64,000 nucleotides of DNA from Streptomyces venezuelae. GTDB taxonomy: Bacteria > Actinomycetota > Actinomycetes > Streptomycetales > Streptomycetaceae. A program made the translations under genes and the position numbers. Of the stretch, positions 42,533-51,922 are shown piece after piece. The notes under the pieces are model-generated. The model saw only the letters and a program-made list of their open reading frames with translations, was not told where the DNA came from and made no database searches. The number at the start of each line of letters is the position of its first letter. Within the stretch, counting starts at the first letter, position 1. The stretch lies in the NCBI RefSeq assembly GCF_008642275.1, contig NZ_CP029189.1, forward strand, positions 4,070,501-4,134,500. Direction: 5' to 3'.

Positions 42533-43744
42533 GTGGCCCACGTGAACGTGCTGGACATCCTGTTGCTGCTCGCCGCCGTATGGTTCGCGATCGTCGGCTA
42601 CCGCCAGGGGTTCGTCGTCGGCATCCTGTCGGTGATCGGCTTTCTCGGCGGTGGTCTCCTCGCCGTGTCCCTGCTCCCGCTGATCTGGGACCGGGTGACG
42701 GACGACGGCACCCAGGTGTCCACCACGGTCGTCGTGATCTCCGTGGTCGTGATCATCATCTGTGCCTCGATCGGCCAGGCCCTGACCACCCACCTCGGGA
42801 GCAAACTCCGCCGCCAGATCACCTGGTCACCGGCGCGCGCCCTCGACGCGACCGGCGGAGCCCTGGTCAACGTGGTCGCGATGCTGCTGGTGGCCTGGCT
42901 GATCGGTTCCGCGCTGGCCGGTACCTCGCTCCCCACCCTGGGCAAGGAGGTCCGCAACTCCAAGGTCCTCCTCGGGGTGTCGCGGGTGCTGCCCGAGCAG
43001 GCGAACACCTGGTTCTCCGACTTCAGCTCCACCCTGGCGCGCAACGGCTTCCCACAGGTGTTCAGCCCGTTCTCCAACGAGCCCATCACCGAGGTGAAGG
43101 CCCCCGACCCGACGCTCGCCAGCAGCCCCGTCGCGGAGCTGGCGAAGCGCTCGATCGTGAAGGTCGTCGGTACCGCGCCCAGTTGCAGCAAGGTGCTGGA
43201 GGGCACGGGATTCGTCTTCGCGCCCGGCAAGGTGATGACCAACGCGCATGTCGTCGGCGGGGTCAGCGAGCCGACCGTACAGATCGGCGGCGAGGGCCGG
43301 CTGTATGACGCCAAGGTCGTGCTCTACGACTGGGCGCGCGACATCGCCGTCCTGGACGTGCCGAAGCTGAAGGCCCCGGTACTGGAGTTCTCCGAGAAGG
43401 ACGCGGCGAGCGGCAACGACGCGATCGTCGCGGGCTTCCCGGAGAACGGCGGGTACGACGTCCGGTCGGCGCGTGTCCGCGGGCGGATCAACGCCAACGG
43501 TCCGGACATCTACCACCGGGGTACGGTGCGACGGGACGTCTACTCGCTGTATGCGACGGTCCGCCAGGGCAACTCCGGCGGACCGCTGCTGACGCCCGAC
43601 GGCAAGGTGTACGGAGTCGTCTTCGCGAAGTCCCTCGACGACCCCAACACCGGTTACGTGCTGACGACGGACGAGATCCGCGACGACATCCGGGTCGGCA
43701 AGGATGCCGTACGCCGGGTCGACAGCCAGGGCTGCGCGCTCTGA
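42533..43744 (+). CDS. marP: MarP-type membrane serine protease (CvpA plus trypsin-like domain)
   Basis: A 403-residue protein. The first 160 residues hold four hydrophobic helices of the CvpA type (LDILLLLAAVWFAIVGYRQG). An external chymotrypsin-like protease follows with triad residues in MTNAHVVGG (His), DWARDIAVLDV (Asp) and VRQGNSGGPLL (Ser). Cysteines in APSCSKVLEG and the final SQGCAL could form a disulfide. The mycobacterial homologue is needed for acid and oxidative stress resistance and processes a cell-wall hydrolase. GTG 42533 is the start. Confidence 0.94.
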   Translation: MAHVNVLDILLLLAAVWFAIVGYRQGFVVGILSVIGFLGGGLLAVSLLPLIWDRVTDDGTQVSTTVVVISVVVIIICASIGQALTTHLGSKLRRQITWSPARALDATGGALVNVVAMLLVAWLIGSALAGTSLPTLGKEVRNSKVLLGVSRVLPEQANTWFSDFSSTLARNGFPQVFSPFSNEPITEVKAPDPTLASSPVAELAKRSIVKVVGTAPSCSKVLEGTGFVFAPGKVMTNAHVVGGVSEPTVQIGGEGRLYDAKVVLYDWARDIAVLDVPKLKAPVLEFSEKDAASGNDAIVAGFPENGGYDVRSARVRGRINANGPDIYHRGTVRRDVYSLYATVRQGNSGGPLLTPDGKVYGVVFAKSLDDPNTGYVLTTDEIRDDIRVGKDAVRRVDSQGCAL

Positions 43745-43765
43745 GACGCCGCGGCCGCCGGGTCC

Positions 43766-43939
43766 CTACGTCCGTGGGTGGCGCAGGCGCGCGGAGACCC
43801 AGCGGGCCCGTCGGCGCAGGATGAGCGGAATCCCGAGGCGGAGGTCGTGGCCGTGTCGGCCGGCCCTCTCGTGGGTGCCCGGCGTAGCTGCCGAGCGGCG
43901 TTCGTGCGCGGTGTCACCGTAGTCGTGCGTCCAGCTCAT
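43766..43939 (-). CDS. Small basic protein (57 residues)
   Basis: A short minus-strand ORF starting MSWTHDYGDTAHERRSAAT, with THERAGRHGHDLRLGIPLIL and a basic end RRRARWVSARLRHPR. Codon use is GC3-rich like neighbouring genes. It fills most of the gap between the protease and epoxide-hydrolase-like genes. No family was recognised. From 43940 to 44147 I see only a palindrome GGCCAATTGGCC (43987-43998) and no convincing gene. Confidence 0.5.
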   Translation of the reverse strand: MSWTHDYGDTAHERRSAATPGTHERAGRHGHDLRLGIPLILRRRARWVSARLRHPRT

Positions 43940-44147
43940 ACTTCGTGCTCTGCCCGTGGCCCAAGGTCCGTAACCCCGTCAGGGGCGGCCAATTGGCCTA
44001 TGCGCCAGGCAATTGAATGCTCGTAGGACAAGCGCACGATCGAACTGCCGTCCTTAGGGGGTGGTCCCAGATGCACGACTCGTCTGGCGGACCGTCACCC
44101 GGCCTGTTCCGCGGCCTCGTCGGGCAGCGGAACGGCCGGTCGTCGCG

Positions 44148-45107
44148 TCAGCGGTCCGGCTCGGGGTCCTTGAGCCAGTTCACCAGCTCGGACGAGAAGG
44201 CGGCCGGGTCCTCCTCGTGCGGGAAGTGCCCGAGCCCGTCGAACAGCCGCCACCGGTAAGGGGCTTCGACGTACTCACCGGAACCGGCCGCGCTGCGCGT
44301 GCGCATCACCGGGTCGAGCGAACCGTGCAGGTGCAGCGTCGGCACCCGCACCGGACGCTTCATCCGCCGGTTGAACTGGATCCCGTCGGGCCGCGCCATC
44401 GACCGCATCATCCAGCGGTACGGCTCGACCGAGCAGTGCGCGGTGGACGGGATGCACATGGCCCGCCGGTACACGGCCAGGTCCTCGTCCTCGGGCGGCC
44501 GCGGCCCCGACCAGTCCCGGATCAGCTCCCCTACGAGCGCCCCGCCGTCGGCGACGAGCTGCCGCTCGGGAACGAACGGCCGCTGGAAGCCCCAGATGTG
44601 CGAACTCGCCCGGGTCTGCCCGAAGTCCGACAGCATCGCCGAACGCCAGCGGCGCGGATGCGGCATGGAGGAGACCACGAGCCGGCGCACCAGCTTGGGC
44701 CGCATCACGGCCGCCGTCCAGGCGAGGTACCCGCCGAGGTCGTGCCCGACGAGCGCGGCGTCCGGCTCGCCGAGGGACCGTACGACTCCGGTGATGTCGA
44801 GCGCCAGGTTGGCGGGGTCGTAGCCGCGCGGGGTGCGGTCGCTGCCGCCCACCCCGCGCAGGTCCATCGCGACCGCCCGGTACCCGGCGTCGGCGAGCGC
44901 GGTCATCTGGTGCCGCCAGGTCCACCAGAACTGCGGGAAGCCGTGGAGCAGCAGCACCAGCGGCCCGTCACCGAGCTCGGCGACGTGGAAGCGGGCGCCG
45001 TTCGCGGCGACGTCCCGGTGCGTCACCGCCTGCCCGCCGGGGAGGTCGAGCCGTACCGCCGTGGCAGCTGTGGGAGGAACGCTGGGGTCCGGCGTGGGCG
45101 CTGTCAT
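44148..45107 (-). CDS. Alpha/beta hydrolase, epoxide-hydrolase-like
   Basis: A 319-residue alpha/beta hydrolase. HGFPQFWWTWRHQ provides the oxyanion HGFP motif, LVGHDLGGYLAW has an aspartate nucleophile (GHDLGG) as in epoxide hydrolases and haloalkane dehalogenases, and GLGHFPHEEDP carries the catalytic histidine. The lid region has YRRAMCIPSTAHCSVEPYRW. This is consistent with EphE-type epoxide hydrolases, which occupy the same place in mycobacteria. It overlaps the holin-like gene by ATGA. Confidence 0.9.
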   Translation of the reverse strand: MTAPTPDPSVPPTAATAVRLDLPGGQAVTHRDVAANGARFHVAELGDGPLVLLLHGFPQFWWTWRHQMTALADAGYRAVAMDLRGVGGSDRTPRGYDPANLALDITGVVRSLGEPDAALVGHDLGGYLAWTAAVMRPKLVRRLVVSSMPHPRRWRSAMLSDFGQTRASSHIWGFQRPFVPERQLVADGGALVGELIRDWSGPRPPEDEDLAVYRRAMCIPSTAHCSVEPYRWMMRSMARPDGIQFNRRMKRPVRVPTLHLHGSLDPVMRTRSAAGSGEYVEAPYRWRLFDGLGHFPHEEDPAAFSSELVNWLKDPEPDR

Positions 45108-45562
45108 GAGGACGAGCGTGCCACACCCACAGCGTTGTCACTCACCGGCCGCGGGTGCGGCTTGACGGTCCCGACCAGCGCGGCGGTCTGCTTGACGGAG
45201 GCGATGGACTTCTCCGGCGGCTTGACCTTCTTGAACTTCCGTACGGCGATCAGCGTGAGCACGCCCGCGATCAGCAGGAACGCGCCGCCGACGATGAGGA
45301 AGGACCACGCCAGCCCGAGCCCGAGGTTGTGGATCCCGTACGCCGCGGCGAAGGTCAGCACCGGGAGGGAGAAGACCGCGAACACTCCCGCGGCGCCGAT
45401 GGAGGCGGATCCGCTGCCCACGCGCTTGACGTCCTCGCGGATCTCCGCCTTGGCGAGGGCGATCTCGTCGTGCACCAGCGCGGACATCTCGGCGGTGGCC
45501 GAGGCGACCAGCTGGCCGAGTGTGAGCTCGGCTCCCTGCGCCTCTTGGTCCACTGCGCTCAT
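45104..45562 (-). CDS. Phage-holin-family (YqjE-like) membrane protein
   Basis: A 152-residue actinobacterial protein of the Phage_holin_3_6 family. The N-terminal helix LGQLVASATAEMSALVHDEI...AKAEIREDVKR is amphipathic; two adjacent membrane helices (AAGVFAVFSLPVLTFAAAYG and LAWSFLIVGGAFLLIAGVLT) follow. Despite the family name it is chromosomal and widespread, with no phage context here. Coupled with the hydrolase gene, it lies 60 bases downstream of nhaA. Confidence 0.87.
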   Translation of the reverse strand: MSAVDQEAQGAELTLGQLVASATAEMSALVHDEIALAKAEIREDVKRVGSGSASIGAAGVFAVFSLPVLTFAAAYGIHNLGLGLAWSFLIVGGAFLLIAGVLTLIAVRKFKKVKPPEKSIASVKQTAALVGTVKPHPRPVSDNAVGVARSSS

Positions 45563-45622
45563 CGCTCTCTCCCTCTGTCGTCTGCTGCCGGTCGGCGCGG
45601 CTGTCCTGCGTCGTCAGTCAGA

Positions 45623-47056
45623 TCATGCCGGACGGTCGGCTTCGGTGGTGGACCCGGCTGCGGTTTGGGGCGCGGTGGCGGACTCGTTCTCGGCCCTGCG
45701 ACGGTGTTCCGCGGCCCGGTCCTCGTAGATCCTGGCCATCCGCAGGTGGTACTCGGGGTTGTGCTCCTCGTAGATGTCCGGGATGCCGTCGTGGTCCTCG
45801 TCGCGCTCCTCGGCCTCGGTGAGGGACCGGTACTTGCGGTCGCGGAGTTTGAGCATGACGCTCGCGATCAAGGCGGCGATCAGCGAACCGATCAGGACGG
45901 CAGCCTTGACCTCGTCGGTGAGGACCGGGTCGTCGGTGAAGGCGAGCTCGCCGATCAGGAGGGAGACGGTGAAGCCGATGCCGGCGAGCGAGGCCACGGC
46001 GAGCACGTCCGGCCACGCGAGGTCCTCGTTCAGCTCGGCCTTGGTGAAGCGGGCGGCGAGCCAGGTGCCGCCGAAGATGCCCACCGACTTGCCGATGACG
46101 AGGCCGAGCACCACGCCGAGGGTCTCGGGCCGGGTGAAGACCTGGGCGATGGCCTTGTCGGAGAGGGAGACGCCGGCGGAGAAGAGGGCGAAGAGGGGCA
46201 CGGCGAGACCGGCCGAGATCGGCCGGACCAGGTGCTCGATGTGCTCGCCGGGGGAGTGCTGTTCGCCGTCCTGGCGGGTGCAGCGGAGCATCAGGCCCAT
46301 GGCGACGCCGGCGATGGTGGCGTGGACACCGCTGTTGTACATCAGGCCCCAGACGACCAGGGCGAGCGGCACGTAGACGTACCAGCCGTGGACGCCCCGG
46401 CGGAGCAGGAACCAGAAGAGGGCGAGGCCCGCGAGCGCGCCGCCGAGCGCCAGGAAGTCGATCTCACTGGTGAAGAACACCGCGATGATCAGGATGGCGA
46501 AGAGGTCGTCGACGACCGCGAGGGTCAGCAGGAAGGCGCGCAGGGCCGACGGCAGCGAGGTGCCGATGACGGCGAGGACGGCGAGCGCGAAGGCGATGTC
46601 GGTGGCGGTCGGGACCGCCCAGCCGTCCGTGGAGCCGTTGCCCAGGATGTTGACGAGTACGTAGACCACCGCGGGTACGGCCATGCCGCACAGGGCGGCG
46701 ATCACCGGGAGCGCGGCCGCTCTGGGGTCGCGCAGATCGCCCGCGACGAGCTCGCGCTTGAGCTCGATGCCGGCGACGAAGAAGAAGATGGCGAGAAGTC
46801 CGTCGGCCGCCCAGTGCTGGAGCGAGAGGTCCAGTCCGAGGGAGGCGGGGCCGATGTGGAAGGACCTGACCTCGGCGTAGCTCTCCGACAGCGCGGGGAT
46901 GTTCGCCCACAGGAGGGCGGTGACCGCGGCCACGAGCAGCAGTACGCCGCCGACGGTCTCGGCGCGCAGGGCGTTGCCGACGAAGCGGAGCTCGGGCAGC
47001 GAGAGGCGGCCGAGCAGCTTGGGGCTCTTGTGGTCGGTGGGGCTGGGCGCGGCCAC
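45623..47056 (-). CDS. nhaA: Na+/H+ antiporter NhaA
   Basis: A 477-residue sodium/proton antiporter with about twelve helices. The functional pair of aspartates is in AVVDDLFAILIIAVFF; other marks are AIFFFVAGIELKRELVAGDL, VPTATDIAFALAVLA and GIGFTVSLLIGELAF. The C-terminal 70 residues form a charged cytoplasmic tail with an EF-hand-like DEDHDGIPDIYEE. I chose GTG 47056, which has GGAGGTG upstream; an ATG near 47100 is an alternative. Role: pH and sodium homeostasis. Confidence 0.95.
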   Translation of the reverse strand: MAAPSPTDHKSPKLLGRLSLPELRFVGNALRAETVGGVLLLVAAVTALLWANIPALSESYAEVRSFHIGPASLGLDLSLQHWAADGLLAIFFFVAGIELKRELVAGDLRDPRAAALPVIAALCGMAVPAVVYVLVNILGNGSTDGWAVPTATDIAFALAVLAVIGTSLPSALRAFLLTLAVVDDLFAILIIAVFFTSEIDFLALGGALAGLALFWFLLRRGVHGWYVYVPLALVVWGLMYNSGVHATIAGVAMGLMLRCTRQDGEQHSPGEHIEHLVRPISAGLAVPLFALFSAGVSLSDKAIAQVFTRPETLGVVLGLVIGKSVGIFGGTWLAARFTKAELNEDLAWPDVLAVASLAGIGFTVSLLIGELAFTDDPVLTDEVKAAVLIGSLIAALIASVMLKLRDRKYRSLTEAEERDEDHDGIPDIYEEHNPEYHLRMARIYEDRAAEHRRRAENESATAPQTAAGSTTEADRPA

Positions 47057-47201
47057 GAGGGGACACCTCCGGGGGCGGTTGGACGGCATGGCGAAGCTCA
47101 TTGCCGACCAGACTTCCCGGCGCACCCCGTGATCTTTTTACGCTTTCAATATTTTACAGGGCACGCGCGAGGACCTATCCGGTGATCATCACTTTAAGTG
47201 C

Positions 47202-47240
47202 GAAAGGGGCACCCGGCGCGGCGCGCCGGGTGCCCCTTTC
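47202..47240 (-). terminator. Hairpin terminator after acsA
   Basis: A perfect 18-base stem (47202-47219 with 47223-47240) and a 3-base loop, 63 bases beyond the acsA stop. It is flanked by A/T residues and isolates acsA from the nhaA promoter. Confidence 0.88.
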
Positions 47241-47302
47241 CGGTGTGTCTCGGGCGTTTCGGGCGTCTCGTGCGGCCCGGGTGGTGTGCCTCGGCCCGGT
47301 CC

Positions 47303-49258
47303 TCAGTCCTCGCTGCCGGCAGCCGGGAGCTTGCTCTGGATCAGGTCCATGACCGAGGAGTCGGCGAGGGTGGTGACGTCACCGACCGCGCGGTTCTCCG
47401 CCACGTCGCGCAGCAGACGGCGCATGATCTTGCCCGAGCGGGTCTTCGGCAGCTCCTGGACCGGCAGGATCCGCTTCGGCTTGGCGATCGGGCCGAGCGT
47501 GCTGCCCACGTGGTTGCGCAGGTCCGCGACCAGGTTCTCGGTCTCGGAGGCGCTGCCGCGCAGGATGACGAAGGCGACGATCGCCTGACCGGTGGTCTCG
47601 TCGTTCGCGCCGACCACGGCGGCCTCGGCGACCGAGGGGTGCGAGACGAGGGCCGACTCGACCTCGGTGGTCGAGATGTTGTGGCCGGACACCAGCATCA
47701 CGTCGTCCACGCGGCCGAGCAGCCAGATGTCGCCGTCGTCGTCCTTCTTGGCGCCGTCGCCCGCGAAGTACTTGCCCTCGAAGCGCGACCAGTAGGTGTC
47801 GATGAACCGCTGGTCGTCGCCCCAGATGGTGCGCAGCATCGACGGCCACGGCTCGGTGAGGACCAGGTAGCCGCCTCCGCCGTTCGGGACCTCGTGGGCC
47901 TCGTCGTCCACGACGGTGGCGGAGATTCCGGGCAGGGCGCGCTGTGCGGAGCCCGGCTTGGTGTCGGTGACGCCCGGCAGCGGGGAGATCATCATCGCGC
48001 CGGTCTCGGTCTGCCACCAGGTGTCCACGATCGGGCAGCGGTCGCCGCCGATGTGCTTGCGGTACCAGATCCAGGCTTCGGGGTTGATCGGCTCGCCGAC
48101 CGAGCCCAGGACGCGCAGGCTCGACAGGTCGAACTTCGCGGGGATGTCGTCGCCCCACTTCATGAACGTACGGATGGCCGTGGGCGCCGTGTACAGGATG
48201 GTGACCCCGTACTTCTGGACGACCTCCCAGAACCGGCCCTGGTGCGGGGTGTCGGGGGTGCCCTCGTACATCACCTGGGTGGCGCCGTTCGCGAGCGGCC
48301 CGTAGACGATGTAGGAGTGCCCGGTCACCCAGCCGATGTCGGCGGTGCACCAGTAGACGTCGGTCTCCGGCTTCAGGTCGAACACCGCGTGGTGGGTGTA
48401 CGAGGCCTGCGTGAGGTAGCCGCCGGAGGTGTGCAGGATGCCCTTGGGCTTACCCGTGGTCCCCGAGGTGTAGAGGATGAAGAGCGGGTGCTCGGCGTCG
48501 AAGGGCTGCGGGGTGTGCTCGGCGGACTGCCGGCCGACCGCCTCGTGCCACCAGACGTCGCGGCCCTCGGTGAAGGCGGTGTCCTGGCCGGTGCGGCGTA
48601 CGACGAGCACGTGCTCGACCTGCGGACACTTGGCGACGGCCTCGTCGATGGCGGGCTTCAGGGCGCTGGGCTTGCCGCGGCGGTAGCCGCCGTCGGCGGT
48701 GATGACCAGCTTCGCGTCGGCGTCCTGGATGCGGGAGGCGACGGCGTCGGCGGAGAAACCGCCGAAGACCACGGAGTGCGCGGCGCCGACGCGGGCGCAC
48801 GCGAGCATCGCGACGACCGCCTCGGGGATCATCGGCAGGTAGACGGCGACCCGGTCGCCGGCCTCGACGCCCAGCTCGGTCAGGGCGTTGGCGGCCTTGG
48901 AGACCTCGTCCTTGAGCTCGGCGTAGGTGATCGACCGGCTGTCGCCGGGCTCGCCCTCGAAGTGGATCGCGACGCGGTCGCCGTTGCCGGCCTCGACGTG
49001 GCGGTCCACGCAGTTGTACGCGACGTTGAGCTTGCCGTCCGCGAACCACTTCGCGAAGGGTGGGTTCGTCCAGTCGAGCGTCTCCGTCGGCTCGGTGGCC
49101 CAGGTCAGCCGCCGGGCCTGCTCGGCCCAGAAGCCCAGCCGGTCCGCGTCGGCCTGTGTGTACGCAGCCTCGGTCACGTTGGCGGCGGCGGCCAGATCGG
49201 CGGGCGGTGCGAACCGCCGCTCCTCCTTGAGCAGATTGGCCAGGCTCTCATTGCTCAC
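47303..49258 (-). CDS. acsA: Acetyl-CoA synthetase
   Basis: The 651-residue AMP-forming enzyme makes acetyl-CoA from acetate, ATP and CoA. Motifs are FILYTSGTTGKPKGILHT (adenylate loop), VDTWWQTETGAMMISPLPG, WLLGRVDDVMLVSGHNIST (hinge) and the C-terminal PKTRSGKIMRRLLR, where the lysine is the reversible acetylation site of the family. GTG 49258 (SNESLANLL) has a GGGAG site. It is a single-gene unit with hairpins on both sides. Confidence 0.97.
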   Translation of the reverse strand: MSNESLANLLKEERRFAPPADLAAAANVTEAAYTQADADRLGFWAEQARRLTWATEPTETLDWTNPPFAKWFADGKLNVAYNCVDRHVEAGNGDRVAIHFEGEPGDSRSITYAELKDEVSKAANALTELGVEAGDRVAVYLPMIPEAVVAMLACARVGAAHSVVFGGFSADAVASRIQDADAKLVITADGGYRRGKPSALKPAIDEAVAKCPQVEHVLVVRRTGQDTAFTEGRDVWWHEAVGRQSAEHTPQPFDAEHPLFILYTSGTTGKPKGILHTSGGYLTQASYTHHAVFDLKPETDVYWCTADIGWVTGHSYIVYGPLANGATQVMYEGTPDTPHQGRFWEVVQKYGVTILYTAPTAIRTFMKWGDDIPAKFDLSSLRVLGSVGEPINPEAWIWYRKHIGGDRCPIVDTWWQTETGAMMISPLPGVTDTKPGSAQRALPGISATVVDDEAHEVPNGGGGYLVLTEPWPSMLRTIWGDDQRFIDTYWSRFEGKYFAGDGAKKDDDGDIWLLGRVDDVMLVSGHNISTTEVESALVSHPSVAEAAVVGANDETTGQAIVAFVILRGSASETENLVADLRNHVGSTLGPIAKPKRILPVQELPKTRSGKIMRRLLRDVAENRAVGDVTTLADSSVMDLIQSKLPAAGSED

Positions 49259-49394
49259 GACATCTCCCTTTCCCAGGGTGTCCGTTGTGTCCCCGGGCAT
49301 AGCTCATCAGTCAGCGGCCCAGGTGACAAGGGGTAGCCGAGAATTGGTTTAGACCTATATCACGATCCGGCCCGCGCGAGAACGGAGTGCGAAC

Positions 49395-49427
49395 GGCCCC
49401 TCCCCGCTGCAGGGGCGGGGAGGGGCC
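49395..49427 (-). terminator. Hairpin terminator after the SulP-carbonic anhydrase gene
   Basis: A perfect 13-base stem (49395-49407 with 49415-49427) and a 7-base loop, 33 bases beyond the stop of the leftward fusion gene. It prevents read-through into acsA. Confidence 0.85.
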
Positions 49428-49459
49428 AAACGATTGCACGAATACGGGAGGGTATCGGT

Positions 49460-51922
49460 TCAGGCGTGCTGGCCGACGCTGTCGAAGACCCTGCAGTCGA
49501 AGAAGTCCTCACCCTCGGACAGGAGATACGCCTGCGCCTCACCCACGTGGAAGTACATCCCGTGCAGCTCCAGGGTGCCCTCGGCGAGCCGCCTGGCCAC
49601 CGATTCATGGGCCCGCAGGTGCTCCAGCTGCTGGACCACATTGGTCAGGCACAGCTGCTCCACCGCGTCCGCCGGGAGCCTGCCCGAGATCCGGGCCCAG
49701 GCGTGGTGGCGGCTGGCCATCCGGTCCAGGCTGGGCAGTCCGTGTTTCAGCCAGCGGCGCAGCGGGGTCATCGGGGCGCCGGGCGTGGAGGAGAGCAGGG
49801 CCTGCATGGCACCGCAGCCCGAGTGCCCGCACACCGTGATGCTGTCCACCTGCAGCACGTCCACGGCGTACTCGATGGCCGCGGCGACGGAGTCGTCGGT
49901 GGACTCCGCGCCGGGCAGCGGGACCAGATTGCCGACATTGCGGACCGTGAACAGGTCGCCCGGCCCGCTGGCCGTGATCATGCTGGTCACCAGGCGGGAG
50001 TCCGCGCAGGTGAGGAAGAGCTGGGAGGGCCGCTGCCCCTCGCGGGCCAGCCGGGCCAGCTCGTCCCGCACGTGGGGCGCGGTGTCGCGCTGGAAGGCGC
50101 CGATCCCGCTGGCCAGTTGGCCCGCGCCGCGCCGCCGGGGCGCGGCCGAGCCGTTCTGCCCGGCGGCCTCCGCCTTCGCCTCGGTGGCCGCCGCGGCTGC
50201 CTCGGCCGCGTCCGCGGCCGTGGTCGTACGGGTTCCGGTCGGGCGGTGGTCGCAGTGGTTCTGCCAGGGCGTCCAGGGGCGGCAGCACTGGTGCGCGCCG
50301 CGATGCGGCGCGCGGCGGGACCGGTCGGCGCGGTGGCTTCCGCCGTGGGGTCCGCCGTCGGACCCGTCGTCGCGCGCGGCTCCGGGCGCGGCTCCGGGCA
50401 CGGTTCCGGCCACGGCTTCGGGCAGCCGCGCCGACGATCCGGCGCGGCCGGTGACCTCCAGCGAGCCCCCGTGCGCCAGGTGGGAATCCTGCCAGTCGTG
50501 CAGCGTTTCGTAGGCCGCGTGGTCCATGAACGAGCCGTCCAGCTCGACCACCGCGTGCCCGTGGTGCGGAATCTGGTTCAGCACCCGGCTCAGCCGGGGC
50601 ACCGCGAGGAAGGTCAACTGCCCTCGTGCCCTGACCCGGTGGGCGCCTCCCTCCAGCTGTTCCACGGTGATGCGGGTACGGGCCAGCCGGTGCAGGGCCA
50701 GCGCGACGGCCACCGCGATACCGATGGCCACGCCCTCCAGGACCCCGCCGAGCACCACGGCGACGATGGTCGTTCCGTAGACCAGGACCTCGCGGTGCCG
50801 GGTGACGCTGCGCAGGTGCGTGATGCTGACCATCTGGATGCCGACCGCCATGACGAGGGCGGCCAGCGCGGCGAGCGGGATCAGGTCGAGGACCGGGACG
50901 AGCAGGCCGGCCGCCAGCACCACCCAGAGGCCGTGCAGCATGGTCGATCTCCGGCTGACCGCACCGGACTTGACGTTGGCCACGCTCCGGACGGCCACAC
51001 CCGAGACGGGCAGTCCGCCGAGCGCCCCGGAGACGATGTTCGCCGCACCCTGCCCCCAGAGCTCACGGTTGAGGTCGGTACGCGGGGGGCGGTTGTCCGT
51101 ACGCCGCTCGGAGGCGATCAGCTTGTCGGTCGCGACCGCGGAGAGCAGGGACTGCACACTGCCGACGAGGGCGATGGTCAGGACGGCGGCGAGGATGCCG
51201 AGGACCGGGCCGTCGGGCAGCTCGGGAAGGGCGTGGCTGCGCCAGGAGGGCAGGTCCACCCGGGGCAGGGCGAGCCCGGCCAGCGCGGCGGCAGCGGTGG
51301 CCACGGCCACGGCGGCCAGCGCGGCGGGGGCCTTGCGCAGGACCCGGCCGGCCCGTCCGGGCAGCCACGGCCAGGCGAGCAGGACGGCCAGGGTCAGGGC
51401 GCTGACTCCGAGTGCCGCGGGATGCAGGTCGGCCAATTGGGCTGGCAGCCCCCGGACGTTGGCCACGGCGGAGCTCTGGGGATTGCCGCCGAGCACGATG
51501 TGCAGCTGGGCGAGGGCGATCGTCACGCCGATTCCGGCGAGCAGGCCGTGCACGATGGCCGGGCTCACCATGAGGGCCGACCGCGCCGTGCGCAGGGCGG
51601 CGAGACACAGCTGGCAGAGACCGGCGAGCACGGTGATCGCGCAGGTGGTGCGCCATCCGTAACGCTGGATCAACTCGGCCGTGACCACGGTGAGTCCGGC
51701 CGCGGGCCCGCTCACCTGGAGCGGGGCACCCCCGAGCCACCCCGCGACGATCCCGCCGACCGCCGCGGCGACCAGCCCCGCCTGGAGCGGTGCGCCGGTG
51801 GCCAGGGCGATGCCGAGCGAGAGGGGCAGGGCGATCAGGAAGACGGCGATGGAGGCGGAGAGATCTGCGGGAAAGTCCTTGCGGATCTGTGGGGTGGTGC
51901 GTGAGGGGGAGGTGGCTGTCAT
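49460..51922 (-). CDS. SulP anion transporter fused to beta-carbonic anhydrase
   Basis: An 820-residue two-part protein. Residues 1-410 are a SulP transporter: ASIAVFLIALPLSLGIALAT, VVTAELIQRYGWRTTCAITV and NIVSGALGGLPVSGVAVRSV. A STAS-like segment follows to about 500 (AVVELDGSFMDHAAYETLHD). A His/Arg/Ala-rich linker leads to a beta-carbonic anhydrase with zinc ligands Cys639 and Asp641 (LTCADSR), His700 and Cys703 (CGHSGCGAM). The fusion suggests bicarbonate uptake coupled to CO2 interconversion. Start ATG 51922. Confidence 0.93.
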   Translation of the reverse strand: MTATSPSRTTPQIRKDFPADLSASIAVFLIALPLSLGIALATGAPLQAGLVAAAVGGIVAGWLGGAPLQVSGPAAGLTVVTAELIQRYGWRTTCAITVLAGLCQLCLAALRTARSALMVSPAIVHGLLAGIGVTIALAQLHIVLGGNPQSSAVANVRGLPAQLADLHPAALGVSALTLAVLLAWPWLPGRAGRVLRKAPAALAAVAVATAAAALAGLALPRVDLPSWRSHALPELPDGPVLGILAAVLTIALVGSVQSLLSAVATDKLIASERRTDNRPPRTDLNRELWGQGAANIVSGALGGLPVSGVAVRSVANVKSGAVSRRSTMLHGLWVVLAAGLLVPVLDLIPLAALAALVMAVGIQMVSITHLRSVTRHREVLVYGTTIVAVVLGGVLEGVAIGIAVAVALALHRLARTRITVEQLEGGAHRVRARGQLTFLAVPRLSRVLNQIPHHGHAVVELDGSFMDHAAYETLHDWQDSHLAHGGSLEVTGRAGSSARLPEAVAGTVPGAAPGAARDDGSDGGPHGGSHRADRSRRAPHRGAHQCCRPWTPWQNHCDHRPTGTRTTTAADAAEAAAAATEAKAEAAGQNGSAAPRRRGAGQLASGIGAFQRDTAPHVRDELARLAREGQRPSQLFLTCADSRLVTSMITASGPGDLFTVRNVGNLVPLPGAESTDDSVAAAIEYAVDVLQVDSITVCGHSGCGAMQALLSSTPGAPMTPLRRWLKHGLPSLDRMASRHHAWARISGRLPADAVEQLCLTNVVQQLEHLRAHESVARRLAEGTLELHGMYFHVGEAQAYLLSEGEDFFDCRVFDSVGQHA

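Noticed and set aside
43987..43998. GGCCAATTGGCC palindrome as an operator
   Set aside because: Perfect but short, with no gene start placed to use it.
44071..44259. Rightward 62-codon ORF starting MHDSSGGPSPGLF
   Set aside because: It runs into the opposite strand of the hydrolase gene and its second half is Ser-rich shadow sequence.
45104..45562. Prophage holin
   Set aside because: The family name is historical; no lysin, structural or integrase genes are near.
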